From: Aselliscus stoliczkanus
Taxonomy: Eukaryota; Chordata; Mammalia; Chiroptera; Hipposideridae
Direction of reading: 5' to 3'
DNA: 64,000 bases
Assembly: GCA_033961575.1 (NCBI GenBank)
Contig: CM066728.1
Span: forward strand, 109,138,852-109,202,851
How positions within the stretch are numbered: the stretch's first letter is position 1; each line of letters starts with the position of its first letter. Position numbers and translations under genes: made by a program. This document shows positions 43,961 to 54,882 of the stretch, one piece after another. The notes below the pieces were generated by a model. It was not told the origin of the DNA and did not search any database. It worked only from the letters and a program-made list of their open reading frames with translations.

Positions 43961-46475
43961 AAGGAAAGAGGTGGAAGAGGGCAAGGAGAAAGAAAGATTC
44001 CATCTGACGTGTCACTTTGGAATTGGGCATTGTGCTGTAGAACAGAATCCATTGTGTGAAAGGCCGGAAACAAAAAATGAATTCATTAAAGTCAGAAAAA
44101 AAATTCCCTACTTGCTATCATCGGGCAATGTTGGTTTAAATCAAGCATGATGTGGAATTCAGCAGCTCCATGCTCTTCCTCTGGCATTTTGATTTAAATA
44201 GTTGGAAGGAAATATGTATATTTCACACCTGCATGTCACATCTTCAGTTTCTCCCCAAATTTCTTATTGGCAGGGGTAGACTGAAACCTAAGCCTTCTGG
44301 ACAAGTGGATGGCTTGGTTCCCTTCAAAGTAATATTCCTTAAAGACAACACACACACACAAATGTTGTGCCTGCTGGCTTGGGGCTGAGCACCGTGTGGA
44401 GAAAAAGGAAGACAACACCAGAGGCAGGGCTCAAGGTGCCTTTCGCTATCCCCTCATCGCTCATGCCGACCGGAAGGCCACACAGACACAGTGTGCCCCA
44501 TGGTGATCAGCCCCACCCCCAGCAGCCTATTACAATATTTCTTTCATTCCCTTCCAATATTCTCTGAGAAGTATCTGAGAAGAGGCAAGTGTTTGTGCTG
44601 TTATAGTTGTATGATATTTCACCACCCTATTGGCAGTTCAGCTCCCTTATATGGGCCTGTGCCTTACCCTGCTACCTCAACCAACATATGAGCCTGTGTA
44701 TATGTCATGCTCTGAGTCACCATCAGTCCTACAGGTAACTCTGACCCACACACTGCTCCTGACCACGTTTGATGTTCCACATGTGCTTTGATGATATCAA
44801 GTAATAAAGGATCCTATTAAAATTCATGTGTGTTATTTGGTATAAATCATACATGGAAAGATGACCAGTCATAAAGATGGCATCCCATTAATATTTGTAT
44901 TGGTATCAACAAACATTTCAATGCCTGCCACCAACCCTAACAGAGCTGAACATAAGACAAATGTGTTTGGGAAGGGACCAAGGGGCTGGTGTGAGGGACA
45001 CCTTATCACTGGATTCCGGGGAGCCAGGGAGCTAGTAGTCGTGACAGGAGGTCAGCAGGAAGCGCGGGAAACAAGAAAAAGGGCTAATTAAAAACTGGAT
45101 GAGTGCTGATGACAAATTCTGGAGGACTGAGTCCATGGGGGGGCTAAGCAGGATACATTTGTTATTAATACCTTTGTAGGTCCAAATTCGATAAAATTCT
45201 TATTCCTTCAGCACTTCTTCACCTTGCTACAATAAAATAACAGGTTTTTACATGAAAAACAATTAGTCTGATTTTAGTATCCATCCATGCATTTTAGGTA
45301 GGATTTATGAAGACACTGTGTAAATGCTTTACACAAGAGTTTGAGGAATATGAAAAATAATTCTAAGATGCAGTATTTCACAATTGGGTCACAGCCTCTA
45401 TTTTTCAGGGGGAAAAAGTTCAACTCTCCACATGGGTACTTTTCCACTTGAACAGGGCCACTTTGTTGGTTCATATTTAAGAGAGCTAGCAGGATAGATT
45501 TTCTTTCTCCCACATCATCACACATTGGAAGACTGAAGTATAAACAGGATTTCTCACCTGTAATATTTTAAGACAACTGTACGTGCACTTTCCCATTTTC
45601 CATAAAGTTCTTCCCAGGAAAGGTGGATCTGAGGTGTCCTGTGGCAAATTAGGATTCACTGGGCCATGGATGTTTCAGGTAATTGGAGAAGGTAATTGTG
45701 TTTATCTGCCCCTTCCCACTGAGAGGTATTTATGTTTATCTTTTCTGTCTGTCCTTGACAAGGCCGCTGGGGAGGGAGGTGATTCCTAGCGCCTACCACC
45801 CACCAGGGCAACTTTCCTTATGGCTCCAGGGTTGTGTGAAGACCAGCCCTGCCAACCAGAAAACTTATCAGACACTCAGGAGTCTAATGGCTGGCCTCAG
45901 AGAGGCCTTGGCCTTCTGGTTATCTCACTTTCAAGACGCCCAGTGGCCCCGGGCAATAGGACGGTGCCGCCTACAGCTGGCAGCTCCCTGCAGGTGCAGG
46001 TCTCTTCCGGCCCTGACAAGAAGGAGCTGCTTTTTCTCCTAATTTCAGTGGCTGTGGGTGCTGCCTCTTTGAGCCTCAGTGGGGAGCAATGGATGGCAAA
46101 CAGGCTGGCCCTTGTCTACTGATACTCATTCCTCTAAGATTCCTTGGGAAAAATAGCAAGTATCTCAAGATTGCAGACTGTTCATGATGAGCAAGCCACT
46201 GAGCTGTGCAGGCCTGATGGGAAGTTTCTCTTTTGTGGACGCGACTGTCCCCTCGGGCAGCTGCAGGCTACTCCCGGGCCCATCCCGAGGAGGCCAGGGT
46301 TTCCCTTTTCCCACTTTCCTCCACTAACCCTCACAGTCCAAACATGTTCCCATTCCCTTTATGTTCCCTTCTCTCAACAATAAGAAAAAGTGTTGTAAAA
46401 AGTAAGAGAGAAGGGCATGGAGTGGAACATCACCCAATCCGCTGCTGCTACCCCCACATTCTTTACCTAACTTGA
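43961..46475. other. Unassigned 2.5 kb
   Basis: No repeat family recognised. At 45650-46130 the sequence is GC-richer and holds overlapping open frames (45683-46042 and 45820-46122) in different frames; neither has a recognisable domain. A hydrophobic stretch ELLFLLISVAVGAASLSL in one of them is probably chance. Confidence 0.35.
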
Positions 46476-46746
46476 CGTGTGCACATGCACAGAGACACAC
46501 ATGCACACACACATCACGCACACACACATGCATACACACACACACTCACACACATGCGTGCGCACACACGCACACACACAAGCACACACACATTCACGCG
46601 CACATGCACACACATGCATGTGTACACGTGAACATAGGCACACATATGCACACACGTGTGCGTGCATACCTATGCACACATGAACACACGTACACATGAG
46701 CACATGCACACATGTGCATATGCATGTGCTCACATGCACACACAGG
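46476..46746. repeat. Alternating CA/TG tract, about 270 bp
   Basis: An imperfect run of CA, TG, CG and TA dinucleotides, almost strictly alternating purine and pyrimidine. Examples: 'acacacacatgcgtgcgcac' and 'atgcatgtgtacacgtgaac'. Because CA and TG words alternate, the tract is partly self-complementary and open in several frames on both strands, giving artefactual Cys/His/Thr open frames. Such DNA readily adopts Z-form and cruciform structure. Confidence 0.95.
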
Positions 46747-48204
46747 CCTTTTGTTTTCATCAGCAAAGGAAAACATACTAAACCAGAAAAAGGAGCCTTG
46801 GACATTTTTGGTTCTATTTATTTCTTCATGAAATCAGAAAAGGTAGAAAATAAATAAAATCTCCCTATACAGCTCTTTCCTCCAAAGACATGTTCTCAAA
46901 AAAATCACAACTCAGAGCTATAAATACAAGTACAGTATATCCTCCCTTCTGGAAAGTGCACGTATACCAGCTGATGTTTTAAATGACAGCACACAGCTCT
47001 TTGCTTCTTATCTTTATGTTTGGCAAGCCTTCATTTTATGTGATGGCTGTGTTGGTTGTGTCCACATCACTGTATAGCTAATCAATCATTAAATCACAGT
47101 TAAGAGATCATTATATTGGGTAATTATCCCAACTCACAAACATATCGTAGATGTACCAGGGTTTGACATGTTCACTTCCTGTGGGTTGACTCATTTGCTT
47201 CCCAGCCTTTTTTATCACATAATGCTCCATATAAAAGTGTTCATTGGAGTGTTTTCAAAACCTAAATTACACTATTCATATGGACCAAATTTATAATAGC
47301 ATACGTTCTTCAATTCCACTCCTGATGAAAATCTGATTACTCAAAACCAGAGAACATAAAAAGCCATTAAAGGAAAAGCCTCTATGGAGATATCAAGTGC
47401 ATACGTGCATCCATTTGCTTCTGGAAACCTAATATTTCTTAGTGGAAAGTCATTATATTTAAGTTTTGAATTATTTTTACATAAGTCATGTTGAATATAT
47501 AGCCTACCCAAGATTATTTTCTCTAATCACATTGTCCAAAAGACATTATTCATAGTGAGAACATTTACAATAATAATGATAATAATAACAAAACTGAGAA
47601 ACATGAAGGAAAATAATGGGTTCTTCATTATGAAACCATTATGCTTAGTACTTGATAGGATCGTATTATAAGCTAGAAGCCTTTGCTTGACCTATTAAGA
47701 TTTTAAATATGTAATTATTTTCATAAACTATTATATCTCTCCCATTTTCCCTAACAATGAGGGAAATCATTTTCTGTGGAAATTGTTATTTTTACATGAA
47801 AAAAAGCATACATACCTGAAGACAGGAAGTGAAAAAAATAAAGGCTGATCAAAGTGACCTTTATTCTAACACTCTGATTAATACAGGAGATCTGAATCCA
47901 TGAATCTCATTTTCCCATCCATAAAGTAAGGATACTAATACTTTCTTCATATACTTGTTGGATAGAATAAGATAGTGCAGGAAACGTATTCTATGTTCTT
48001 CACAGTTCATCGTACTCCAGGCACCTCTTAGCAGAAACAGACCCTAATGGCTGAATCTAGTGTGGGAGTTTAAGTTTTCTTCTGAACGAGATTTTTAAAG
48101 TTCATATGTATTACTTTGATAACCATAAAAAGTTGGCATACTTTCATTTTAAAATACACATTCACAAACAAAAATAATTATTATGATGATTAACATTAAA
48201 AATT
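46747..48204. other. Unassigned 1.5 kb
   Basis: AT-rich and unique-looking with a short (ATA/TAAT) run at 47567-47590. The words 'gatctgaatccatgaatctc' and 'ttcccatccataaagtaagg' at 47885-47950 recall a MIR core fragment, too weak to call separately. Confidence 0.35.
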
Positions 48205-49545
48205 CCAATTTAAAAACAGACATAGATCAATTGAACAGAATAGAGAGCCAAGAAATAGTCAACTAATCCTTGACAAGTGCACCAAGAATACAAAATGGGG
48301 AAAAGACAATTCCTTCAACAAATGGCGCTGGGAAAACTGGGTATAACATCCTAAAGAATGAAATCAGACCCTTCTTGTACACCATACACAAAAATCAACT
48401 AAAAATGGATTAAAGTTTTAAACTAAGACCTGAAACTGTAAAATTCCTAGAAGAAAAAATAGGGTAAAAACTTCAGGTGTTGCCAGTGAGTTTTTGGATA
48501 TAACATAAAAAGCACCAGCAACAGAAGTAAAATTAGACAGGTGGGACTACATCACACTACAAAGTTCTGCACAACAAGAAAACAAGTAAAAGAGGCAACC
48601 TACAGAATGGGGGAAAATATTTGCAAACCATATATCTGATAAGAACTCAATCTCCAAAAGGTACTTCTCTAACTCAATAGCGAAAAATAAATAAATATAT
48701 AACTTAATTTTTAAAAGGAAGCAAAGAACTTGTATAGATATTTCTCCAAAGAGGACCTACAAATGGCCAAGAGGCATATGAAAAGATGCTCACCATCACT
48801 AATCATCAGAGAAATGCAAAGTAAAACCACAATAAGATAACACCTCACACCTGTTAGGATGGCTAGTATCAAATAAGTGTTGGCGAGGATGTGGAGAAAC
48901 AGGAATTCTTGTATACTGTTGGTGCGGATGTGAAATGGCGTAGCCACTATGAAAAATGACATGGAGGTTCCTCAAAGAGTTAAAATAAAATTACCATATT
49001 ATCCAGGAATCTCATTTCTGAATATATATCCAAAAGAACCAAAGTCAGGATCTCAAAGAGCTGTATGACTCCCATGTTCATTGCAGCATTATTCACAATA
49101 ACCAAGATGGGGAAACAACCTAAATGTGCAACAACATCTTAATGGACAAGTAGTATGAAATGTGACATTATTTCACATTGGAAAAGAAGGAAATTGTGCC
49201 AAATGGGACAATACTGATGAACTTGGCGCACATTATACTAAGTGAAATAATCCAGTGACAGAGGACAAATACTGCATGGTTCCACTTAGATGAGTCCCCT
49301 AAACTAGTCAAACTCATTGAAACAGAGTAGAATGGTGGTTACCAGGACTTGTGGAGGAGGGAGAAATGTGGAATTGCTGTTCCATTGATATAAACTTTGA
49401 ATCACGCAAGATGAGTAAGCTCTACAGATCTGCTGTACAACTTGGGCCTGTAGCTAACATTACTACTGTACACTTAAACATTTGCTGAGAGGGTAGATCT
49501 CATGTTAAGTGTTCTTACAGTTAATTAACCAATCAACCCATCAAT
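48205..49545 (+). mobile_element. L1 3' portion (ORF2 end plus 3' UTR)
   Basis: A well-preserved plus-strand L1. It runs from 'tagatcaattgaacagaata' through 'caatggcgctgggaaaactg'-type text, 'tggactacatcacactac', 'gaaaatatttgcaaaccata', 'tatttctccaaagaggacct', 'ctcaccatcactaatcatca', 'tcacacctgttaggatggct', 'ttcattgcagcattattcac', 'gtggttaccaggacttgtgg' to 'catgttaagtgttcttaca'. It covers the C-terminal ORF2 and 3' UTR. Frames are broken, but identity to remembered L1 is the highest of the L1s here, so it is probably the youngest of them. Confidence 0.95.
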
Positions 49546-49819
49546 CAATCTACACATCCCTAGGGTTCTGATTTCTCTGTCCATGGTTCTGAACAAGAAA
49601 AATCCTTTGTTTATGAAAACTATGACCTACTCTCAGATGCATAGTTGTCAATCCAAACCAAATATTTTGATTATAAACTACCTAATCTGTACATAAGGTC
49701 CTTAGGTTCATGAATTTTATATTAAGAGGGCTCTTTTAGTCCTGTCTATATGCCAAAGGTTATCTCAACTGCTGTGATTTCGCTGCTGAGGATTTATGCC
49801 TCTCTGAGCCCAAGAAAGG
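49546..49819. other. Unassigned sequence
   Basis: Starts with 'caatcaacccatcaatcaat' style tail simple sequence following the L1, then unique-looking sequence. Confidence 0.35.
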
Positions 49820-49940
49820 GTGAGCACAGTGGTTAACAATGTAAATTCAGGAGACAAAAGGCCCCGGAAAGATCGCAAATAAGTTACTTAACACCCTCAT
49901 ATGTACAATTTACAAAATAATAGTGTTATAGCCTAAATAC
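49820..49940 (+). mobile_element. MIR fragment
   Basis: The words 'gagcacagtggttaacaatg', 'aaattcaggagacaaaag' and 'aagttacttaacaccctcat' follow MIR (gctctggagtcaga ... caagttacttaacctc). Confidence 0.6.
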
Positions 49941-50270
49941 TCTGATCATTAAATAAAATCACCCATGATAAAATCAACATCAATGTGTTCTATGCCTTTT
50001 CTGACACATGGTAAGTTCTCAGTAAATATTGAGTTCCCAAGTGCCTCCTGGGAAAGAATTGTATTAAGCACACACCTGCCCTTCCCTGCACCTCTGAGTT
50101 GTATGCACCAAGGATGCAATGGAATAACAATGGTCCATATGAAAACCACAAAGGGGCTGGTGCTGTCAGGACAAGCCGTGGACAGCAAGTTGTCCTTGTG
50201 ATATTCTCAGCCCCCCAAATTCCAGGGTAGTAATTTGTCATGGTGCCCTTTCTGCTCCAAACAGATACAT

Positions 50271-50293
50271 TCCCCCCACCCCACCCCCACCCC

Positions 50294-50295
<2 letters not shown>
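50271..50295 (-). other. G-quadruplex-forming motif
   Basis: On the plus strand four C runs of 6, 4, 5 and 5 (50272-50277, 50279-50282, 50284-50288, 50290-50294) are separated by single A residues. The minus strand therefore carries four G runs with one-base loops, an ideal G-quadruplex pattern. It directly abuts the (CA)n tract. Confidence 0.85.

Positions 50296-50332
<37 letters not shown>
50296..50332. repeat. (CA)n microsatellite
   Basis: About 18 uninterrupted units, adjoining the C-rich motif. Confidence 0.98.
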
Positions 50333-50334
<2 letters not shown>

Positions 50335-50750
50335 TTATTGAATGAGCCTTAGATGAAAGGACACAAAGAAACCTGATTAATCAATTGTGCTTCTAATCCT
50401 GAGTTTGGAAGGATAAAATGGGAGTCCTTGAGAGTCACATGTGATTCAAACTAGCTTTCCAGTTGACAGCACAGCCTGAGCCTGTAATGCAGAGTGACTT
50501 TAGCTTGATGGCCCTCTGTGCCCTACATCTTGGAAATTCTAAGTGATGTGGCCATGGGAACCAACAGCTGGTGGAAGTCCAGAGGAATCCCACCATCTGT
50601 GACTCTGTGACCCACATCTATCCTTGCATTTTCCCAGGTTTGTCTCCCAGGTGGAGCCTCTCCCATGTCCTAGGAGCCTGAGCCTGATCGTGGCCGAGCC
50701 CTAGGGCTCAAGCTCTCCCTCACCTGGGCAGCCTGGCCTTCAGACCAAGG
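50333..50750. other. Unassigned sequence
   Basis: No recognised repeat or exon. Confidence 0.35.
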
Positions 50751-51145
50751 CTTACCTCTTGGGCTCTCTGTCTTTACATGGTGATAATTAGTATTGAACT
50801 GCACTTTATCTTTTCTCCACCTCAGTTAAGGCAAATTGGATTGTTCTTGTCACACTTCTGAAATCTGAAACACTCTCTGGGGTGACTTTAATAATCTTTT
50901 GCCACTTATTTGAAAGCAATAATTCTTAATTTTCAAAGGAGAGAGAAAATGAATGTAACAGTTCCATAAAATAGGCAAAAGTGAAATCCTGTTATAGCCT
51001 AATTACCGACAAACATTAATCAGGAAAATGGCCAAGGGTTTTTTCTGGTGACTTTTTAAGTGTTTAAGAAAAACTGACTCAGAAAGTTATGTTCAAGAAT
51101 ATAAATACAATGACAAAGGCCCATGGGAACTGATGACATTTTCAA
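50751..51145. promoter_or_regulatory. Possible conserved non-coding element
   Basis: Repeat-free, with 'gtgataattagtattg' near 50780, 'tttaataatcttttgcc' near 50888, 'cctaattaccgacaaac' near 50998 and 'aaacattaatcagg' following. The TAAT density and balanced composition suggest an enhancer-like element. Inference only. Confidence 0.25.
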
Positions 51146-52098
51146 AGTCATCAATAGGGGTCTAAGAAAAAAATCCAGGAACCAATTCTTTGCCACTCTG
51201 TAGGACCTAGGCCTCTGTCAGCCCTTCGGTCTCCACTTTCATGGTTTTCTCCATGGATGTCTATTATTCAAAGAAGCTCAGCCCTTTCCCATCTCAGAGG
51301 CTTTGCATGTGTGGTACCCCGTGCTTGGGATCCTTTGTTCCACACTCCTCACATCTCCTTAGCCTGCAGAGCTCAGGATCAATGTTTCGTCTCTCTTCTG
51401 CAGAGAGCTTGATGTCTGTTCTATTCAAGCAGCCCTCAGCCAGCTCCAGTTACTTTCTAGCACCTCCCCTTGCATGTTTTCCTCTCATCTTTAGCCACAA
51501 AAGGTGACAATATTACATATTTATTTTCAATTCTATAATTATGATCCTAAGGAACTTAACTTACCCCAATTTTTTCCAATCACGTGTTATAACAAATGTA
51601 CAAAAATTCTATGCACTATCCACACTTACTCACTAACACAAACTCTAATTGCACAGCACAGAACCTCTGTGGTAGTCACATAACTGACCCCAAGTTCTGC
51701 TCATTGCCCTGAGCCCTGCACCCTACCACCCATGCCCTTTGCAATGTGACATTGCAGCTACAGGACTCCCATGAGAGGGACAGGTCTATTTCTCCGTCTC
51801 TTGAAGCCAGGCTGACCCTCGGGTGGTGTGGCTGACGGAGTGCAATTTTACACCAGTTACTTTTGCAACTTCGACTCTCACTCTGGACACTGCCAACTAG
51901 ACAAGCCTGGATGGCATTTGAATTCAACAACTTGGAATTACCAATCTTCTATATTAAGGTCATGTTTAATGGCTGATGGAAATCCAAAGCTAAAACTACC
52001 GCCCATGAGGGACTTCCAGTCAATGGTGGAAGAAATAGTCATGAAAACTCTAGCCTTCCGGACAACCTTCCCTGATCCCTCACAAGTTTACTCTTGGG
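51146..52098. other. Unassigned sequence
   Basis: No recognised repeat. Open frames 51241-51507 and 51828-52187 (plus) have no family resemblance, and the second runs into the MLT1 LTR. Confidence 0.35.
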
Positions 52099-52482
52099 GC
52101 CTGTCCTGGACTAAATTTTGTCCCCTTGAAATTCATGTAAAAGTCCTCACCTCCAGGGCCTCAGAATGTGACTGTATTTTGAGTTAGAGTCTTTATGTGA
52201 TAGTTAAGTTAAAATGAGGTCACTAGAGCGGGCCCTCATCCAATCTGACTGGTGTCCGTACAAGCAGAGGGCATTAGGGCACAGACAGGCACAGAGGAAA
52301 GATCATGGGAGCACAGAGAGAAGGCCGCCATCTACACGCCAAGGAGAGGGACCTCAGAAGAAACCAACCTGGCCAACACCCTGACCTCAGACTTCCAGCC
52401 TCCATCTGTCAGAGAATAAACGGCTGTTGTTCAAGCTGCGCAGTGTGTGGTGCCTTGTTTGGGCAGCTCTGGGGACTAGCGC
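52099..52482 (+). mobile_element. MLT1-family MaLR LTR
   Basis: Plus-orientation LTR: 'ctggactaaattttgtcccc', 'tcagaatgtgactgtatttt', 'taaaatgaggtcactagagc', 'gggccctcatccaatctgac', 'ctggtgtccgtacaagcaga', 'cacgccaaggagagggacct', 'cctcagacttccagcctcca' and 'gagaataaacggctgttgtt'. Matches MLT1 in order and spacing, including the poly-A signal AATAAA. Non-coding fossil. Confidence 0.92.
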
Positions 52483-53999
52483 CAGAGTCACACGTGTGCT
52501 TCTGGACCCGCCTTTTTCTTACTGTGCAGTAAGCATGTGTGGGCTCCCAAATCCCCCCTTTTCAGGAAGGCTTTCAGGGAGAGCCTTCATCCTGCCCGTT
52601 TTTCTCTCCGTGGGACCGAGCAGTCTCCGGCGTCTCCACTCGGACTTTGGCAGCACTGCCTTCAGGGCCGACATTCACACTCATTTTGCACAAAAATACT
52701 ATGCTGTTCGTTATAGTTCTGGGTCCCAGCTGGGGTCTGTGTCTGTTATCTGGGCACCTACAGCTCTGCCCTGTGTGCCCCTCTCATGCCCGGTCATGGT
52801 GGAGGCATGGTGCCCCCCTCAGCAGTGACTGATCGCAGACTGGACAGCACACAACTCCACCACAGTTTTCAAAGCGAAAAGGCGCCTGAAGCAGGGTTCC
52901 TCCCTCAGAACTGGGCTAAGCAACAAGTTTTGTAATCAGAGATCTAGTTTAGTAACAGAAAGATCATCCAGCCCTAGGAAGTACCTGGTCTGGTTATGTA
53001 ACGGCCTGGGATGACTGCAGTGAGGTAAAAACGAGAGCGAGCACAGAGCCTAAAGCTTCCCGACAGTCAGGTGACGCCCGCAAACCCGATAGTCACTCGT
53101 ACCTCCTGGCGCTGCTGACCCTTCACATCGCTGGCCCATGTCTGTCTGCCCGTCAAGCACAGAAGGGGACAATGACAATATTCAATGCCACCATCATGCC
53201 TCAGCAACCTATTAGAGGAATGATCATTTGTTTGGAAGCAGCAGCAGGGAGAGAGCGCACCTGGCTGCATGAGAGGTATCAGGTAGTATGGCTTCTATTC
53301 TCTTAGCTCGTGACTGTGGTCTGAAAAGGGCAACAAAACATGTATTGGAAATAGGAAGCCACCCATGGTTCCATATCTGAGGAAAGTTCTCCGAGATTTG
53401 GTGAGGACAGCAAACACGTAAGACTGGGTGCATGTGTGGGTGTTTGGATCTGAGGTAGCCCTCAGAGAGAGAATTTTGAAGGCCATTTAACCAGCCAGCC
53501 TCAGGCCTCCCCAGATATTCTTTCTGAACTCATGCCTACTCTTACCCATGTCCACTTATTTAATCAGCCTGTGTTTCTTTAGTTTTGTTTTCAGCATTTC
53601 CTTCCCATGCTGACAATTGTTTTTCCTCTATTACTTGCGTAAGTTTACCCCAAGTTTTCATACATATTCATTCCACGCCCACTGGACCTGCCTTCCTCAC
53701 GGAGTCACCTGTCATCCCTCATGTGCTGTTATTGTCGCTTCTTGTGTTTTATATGGCATGTGGTGCATTGTATTCTGCAGTGAGACATCAGGACAGATGG
53801 AAAGTAGGCTCTGCACACCTATTTCAGAACAGGAAAAGTTGACTATACCCTTGGAAACTAAGGATTATTGTTTACCACATTCTGCTGTTCATGGATGTAC
53901 TGCAGGTCAGGGGATGAAGGCAAACATTAAGAAATTAACATAAACTGAGATTTCTTACATTGTCTATAGTTTGAAAGTATATTGTGGATGAAAAAGGAG
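52483..53999. other. Unassigned 1.5 kb
   Basis: No repeat recognised. Open frames 52427-52828 and 53617-53943 (plus) and 53067-53486 (minus) have no recognised domains. Confidence 0.35.
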
Positions 54000-54608
54000 C
54001 CAAATACTAAACCTGACACACTCAGGGGAGGCCCGCATTGTGGGTCTTACAAACTGAGACCAAAAATAACCACACAAGGTGGTCTGGACATAAAAATGCC
54101 TAAGTAAAAGCAGGTCATGGTGGGTAGTCCCATCGTAAGCCTGTAGCTTCCTCATAGAGGCCAAGCTTTACCCAAAGTGAGCCTGTCCATTGTCTCCGTG
54201 CATCTAAGATAACACACCGCTGTAATGTCAGAGTCACTTTCCTTTCCAGATACCTCCAGGGCACTCCCACAGGCCTCAGAGCACAAGACTCCTCACAGTA
54301 GAACTCCTCCCTGTTATCTCGTTGCCATGTGACATCTCTGTGCACTGAGATGCTAACTGCCCTGCACTCACCGGTGGGAAAACCATACGTGCCCTCCCTT
54401 TTAATTTTTATCCAGTCCCAGAGATTTCCCCAGTTTGCTTTCTCCCGCCCCCTTAACCTATCCATAATGCATTCCTCCTTAAGTCTCCTCCTTTGATTCT
54501 AATGTGTAAAATAAGTGGCAGAACTGCCAATCTCAATCTGTTGAGATTTTGCTTCCTGGAAAGTGTTATCAGTGTGGCTCAAATAAACTCTTATTAAGAG
54601 TTTTCTTA
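54000..54608 (+). mobile_element. Candidate solo LTR (ERV-like)
   Basis: The right part resembles a retroviral R-U5: 'ccttaagtctcctcctttga', 'ttctaatgtgtaaaataagt', 'gagattttgcttcctggaaa' and, at the end, 'ggctcaaataaactcttatt' with a poly-A signal. The left edge is uncertain (chosen near 'taaacctgacacactcagg'), and no duplication or internal viral gene was seen. A minisatellite starts just to the right. Confidence 0.45.
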
Positions 54609-54631
54609 GCCTGGATGTTCTTTCATCTATA

Positions 54632-54882
54632 GTGTATATGCCATGTACATGTAGACCATACATATATACATAGTTCATTTACATATGCATAGACCATTTA
54701 TCTACGCATAGACTGTGTATACATGTGCAGACCATGTATATATGCATACTTAATTTACATATGCATAGGCCTTGTATATATGCATAGGCCATGTATATAT
54801 GTGTAGACCATGTATATATGCATAGTTTATTTACATATGCATAGACTGTGTATATACTCATAGACCATGAATATATACACCT
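54632..54882. repeat. AT-rich minisatellite
   Basis: About 250 bp of degenerate units of roughly 22-30 bp built from 'catatgcatagacc', 'atgtatatatgcatag' and 'tttacatatgcatag'. 'Tagaccatg' recurs at irregular spacing. Units vary in length, which suggests slippage in a palindrome-rich sequence ('atatgcatat'). The open frame on the minus strand over it is an artefact. Confidence 0.9.

Noticed and set aside
45683..46122. Overlapping plus-strand frames with a hydrophobic stretch that looks like a membrane segment
   Set aside because: Two different frames are open over the same bases. The hydrophobic run is short and isolated, and no start context or splice pair supports either.
46467..46805. Cys/His/Val-rich open frames resembling a metal-binding repeat protein
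   Set aside because: They are translations of the alternating CA/TG tract, in which several frames on both strands give such peptides.
48205..49545. Intact L1 reverse transcriptase gene
   Set aside because: Only the C-terminal part and 3' UTR are present, and the frames are broken by stops and indels.
54679..54861. Minus-strand frame with a Tyr/Ile/Cys repeat
   Set aside because: Translation of the AT minisatellite; the units do not keep a constant codon period.
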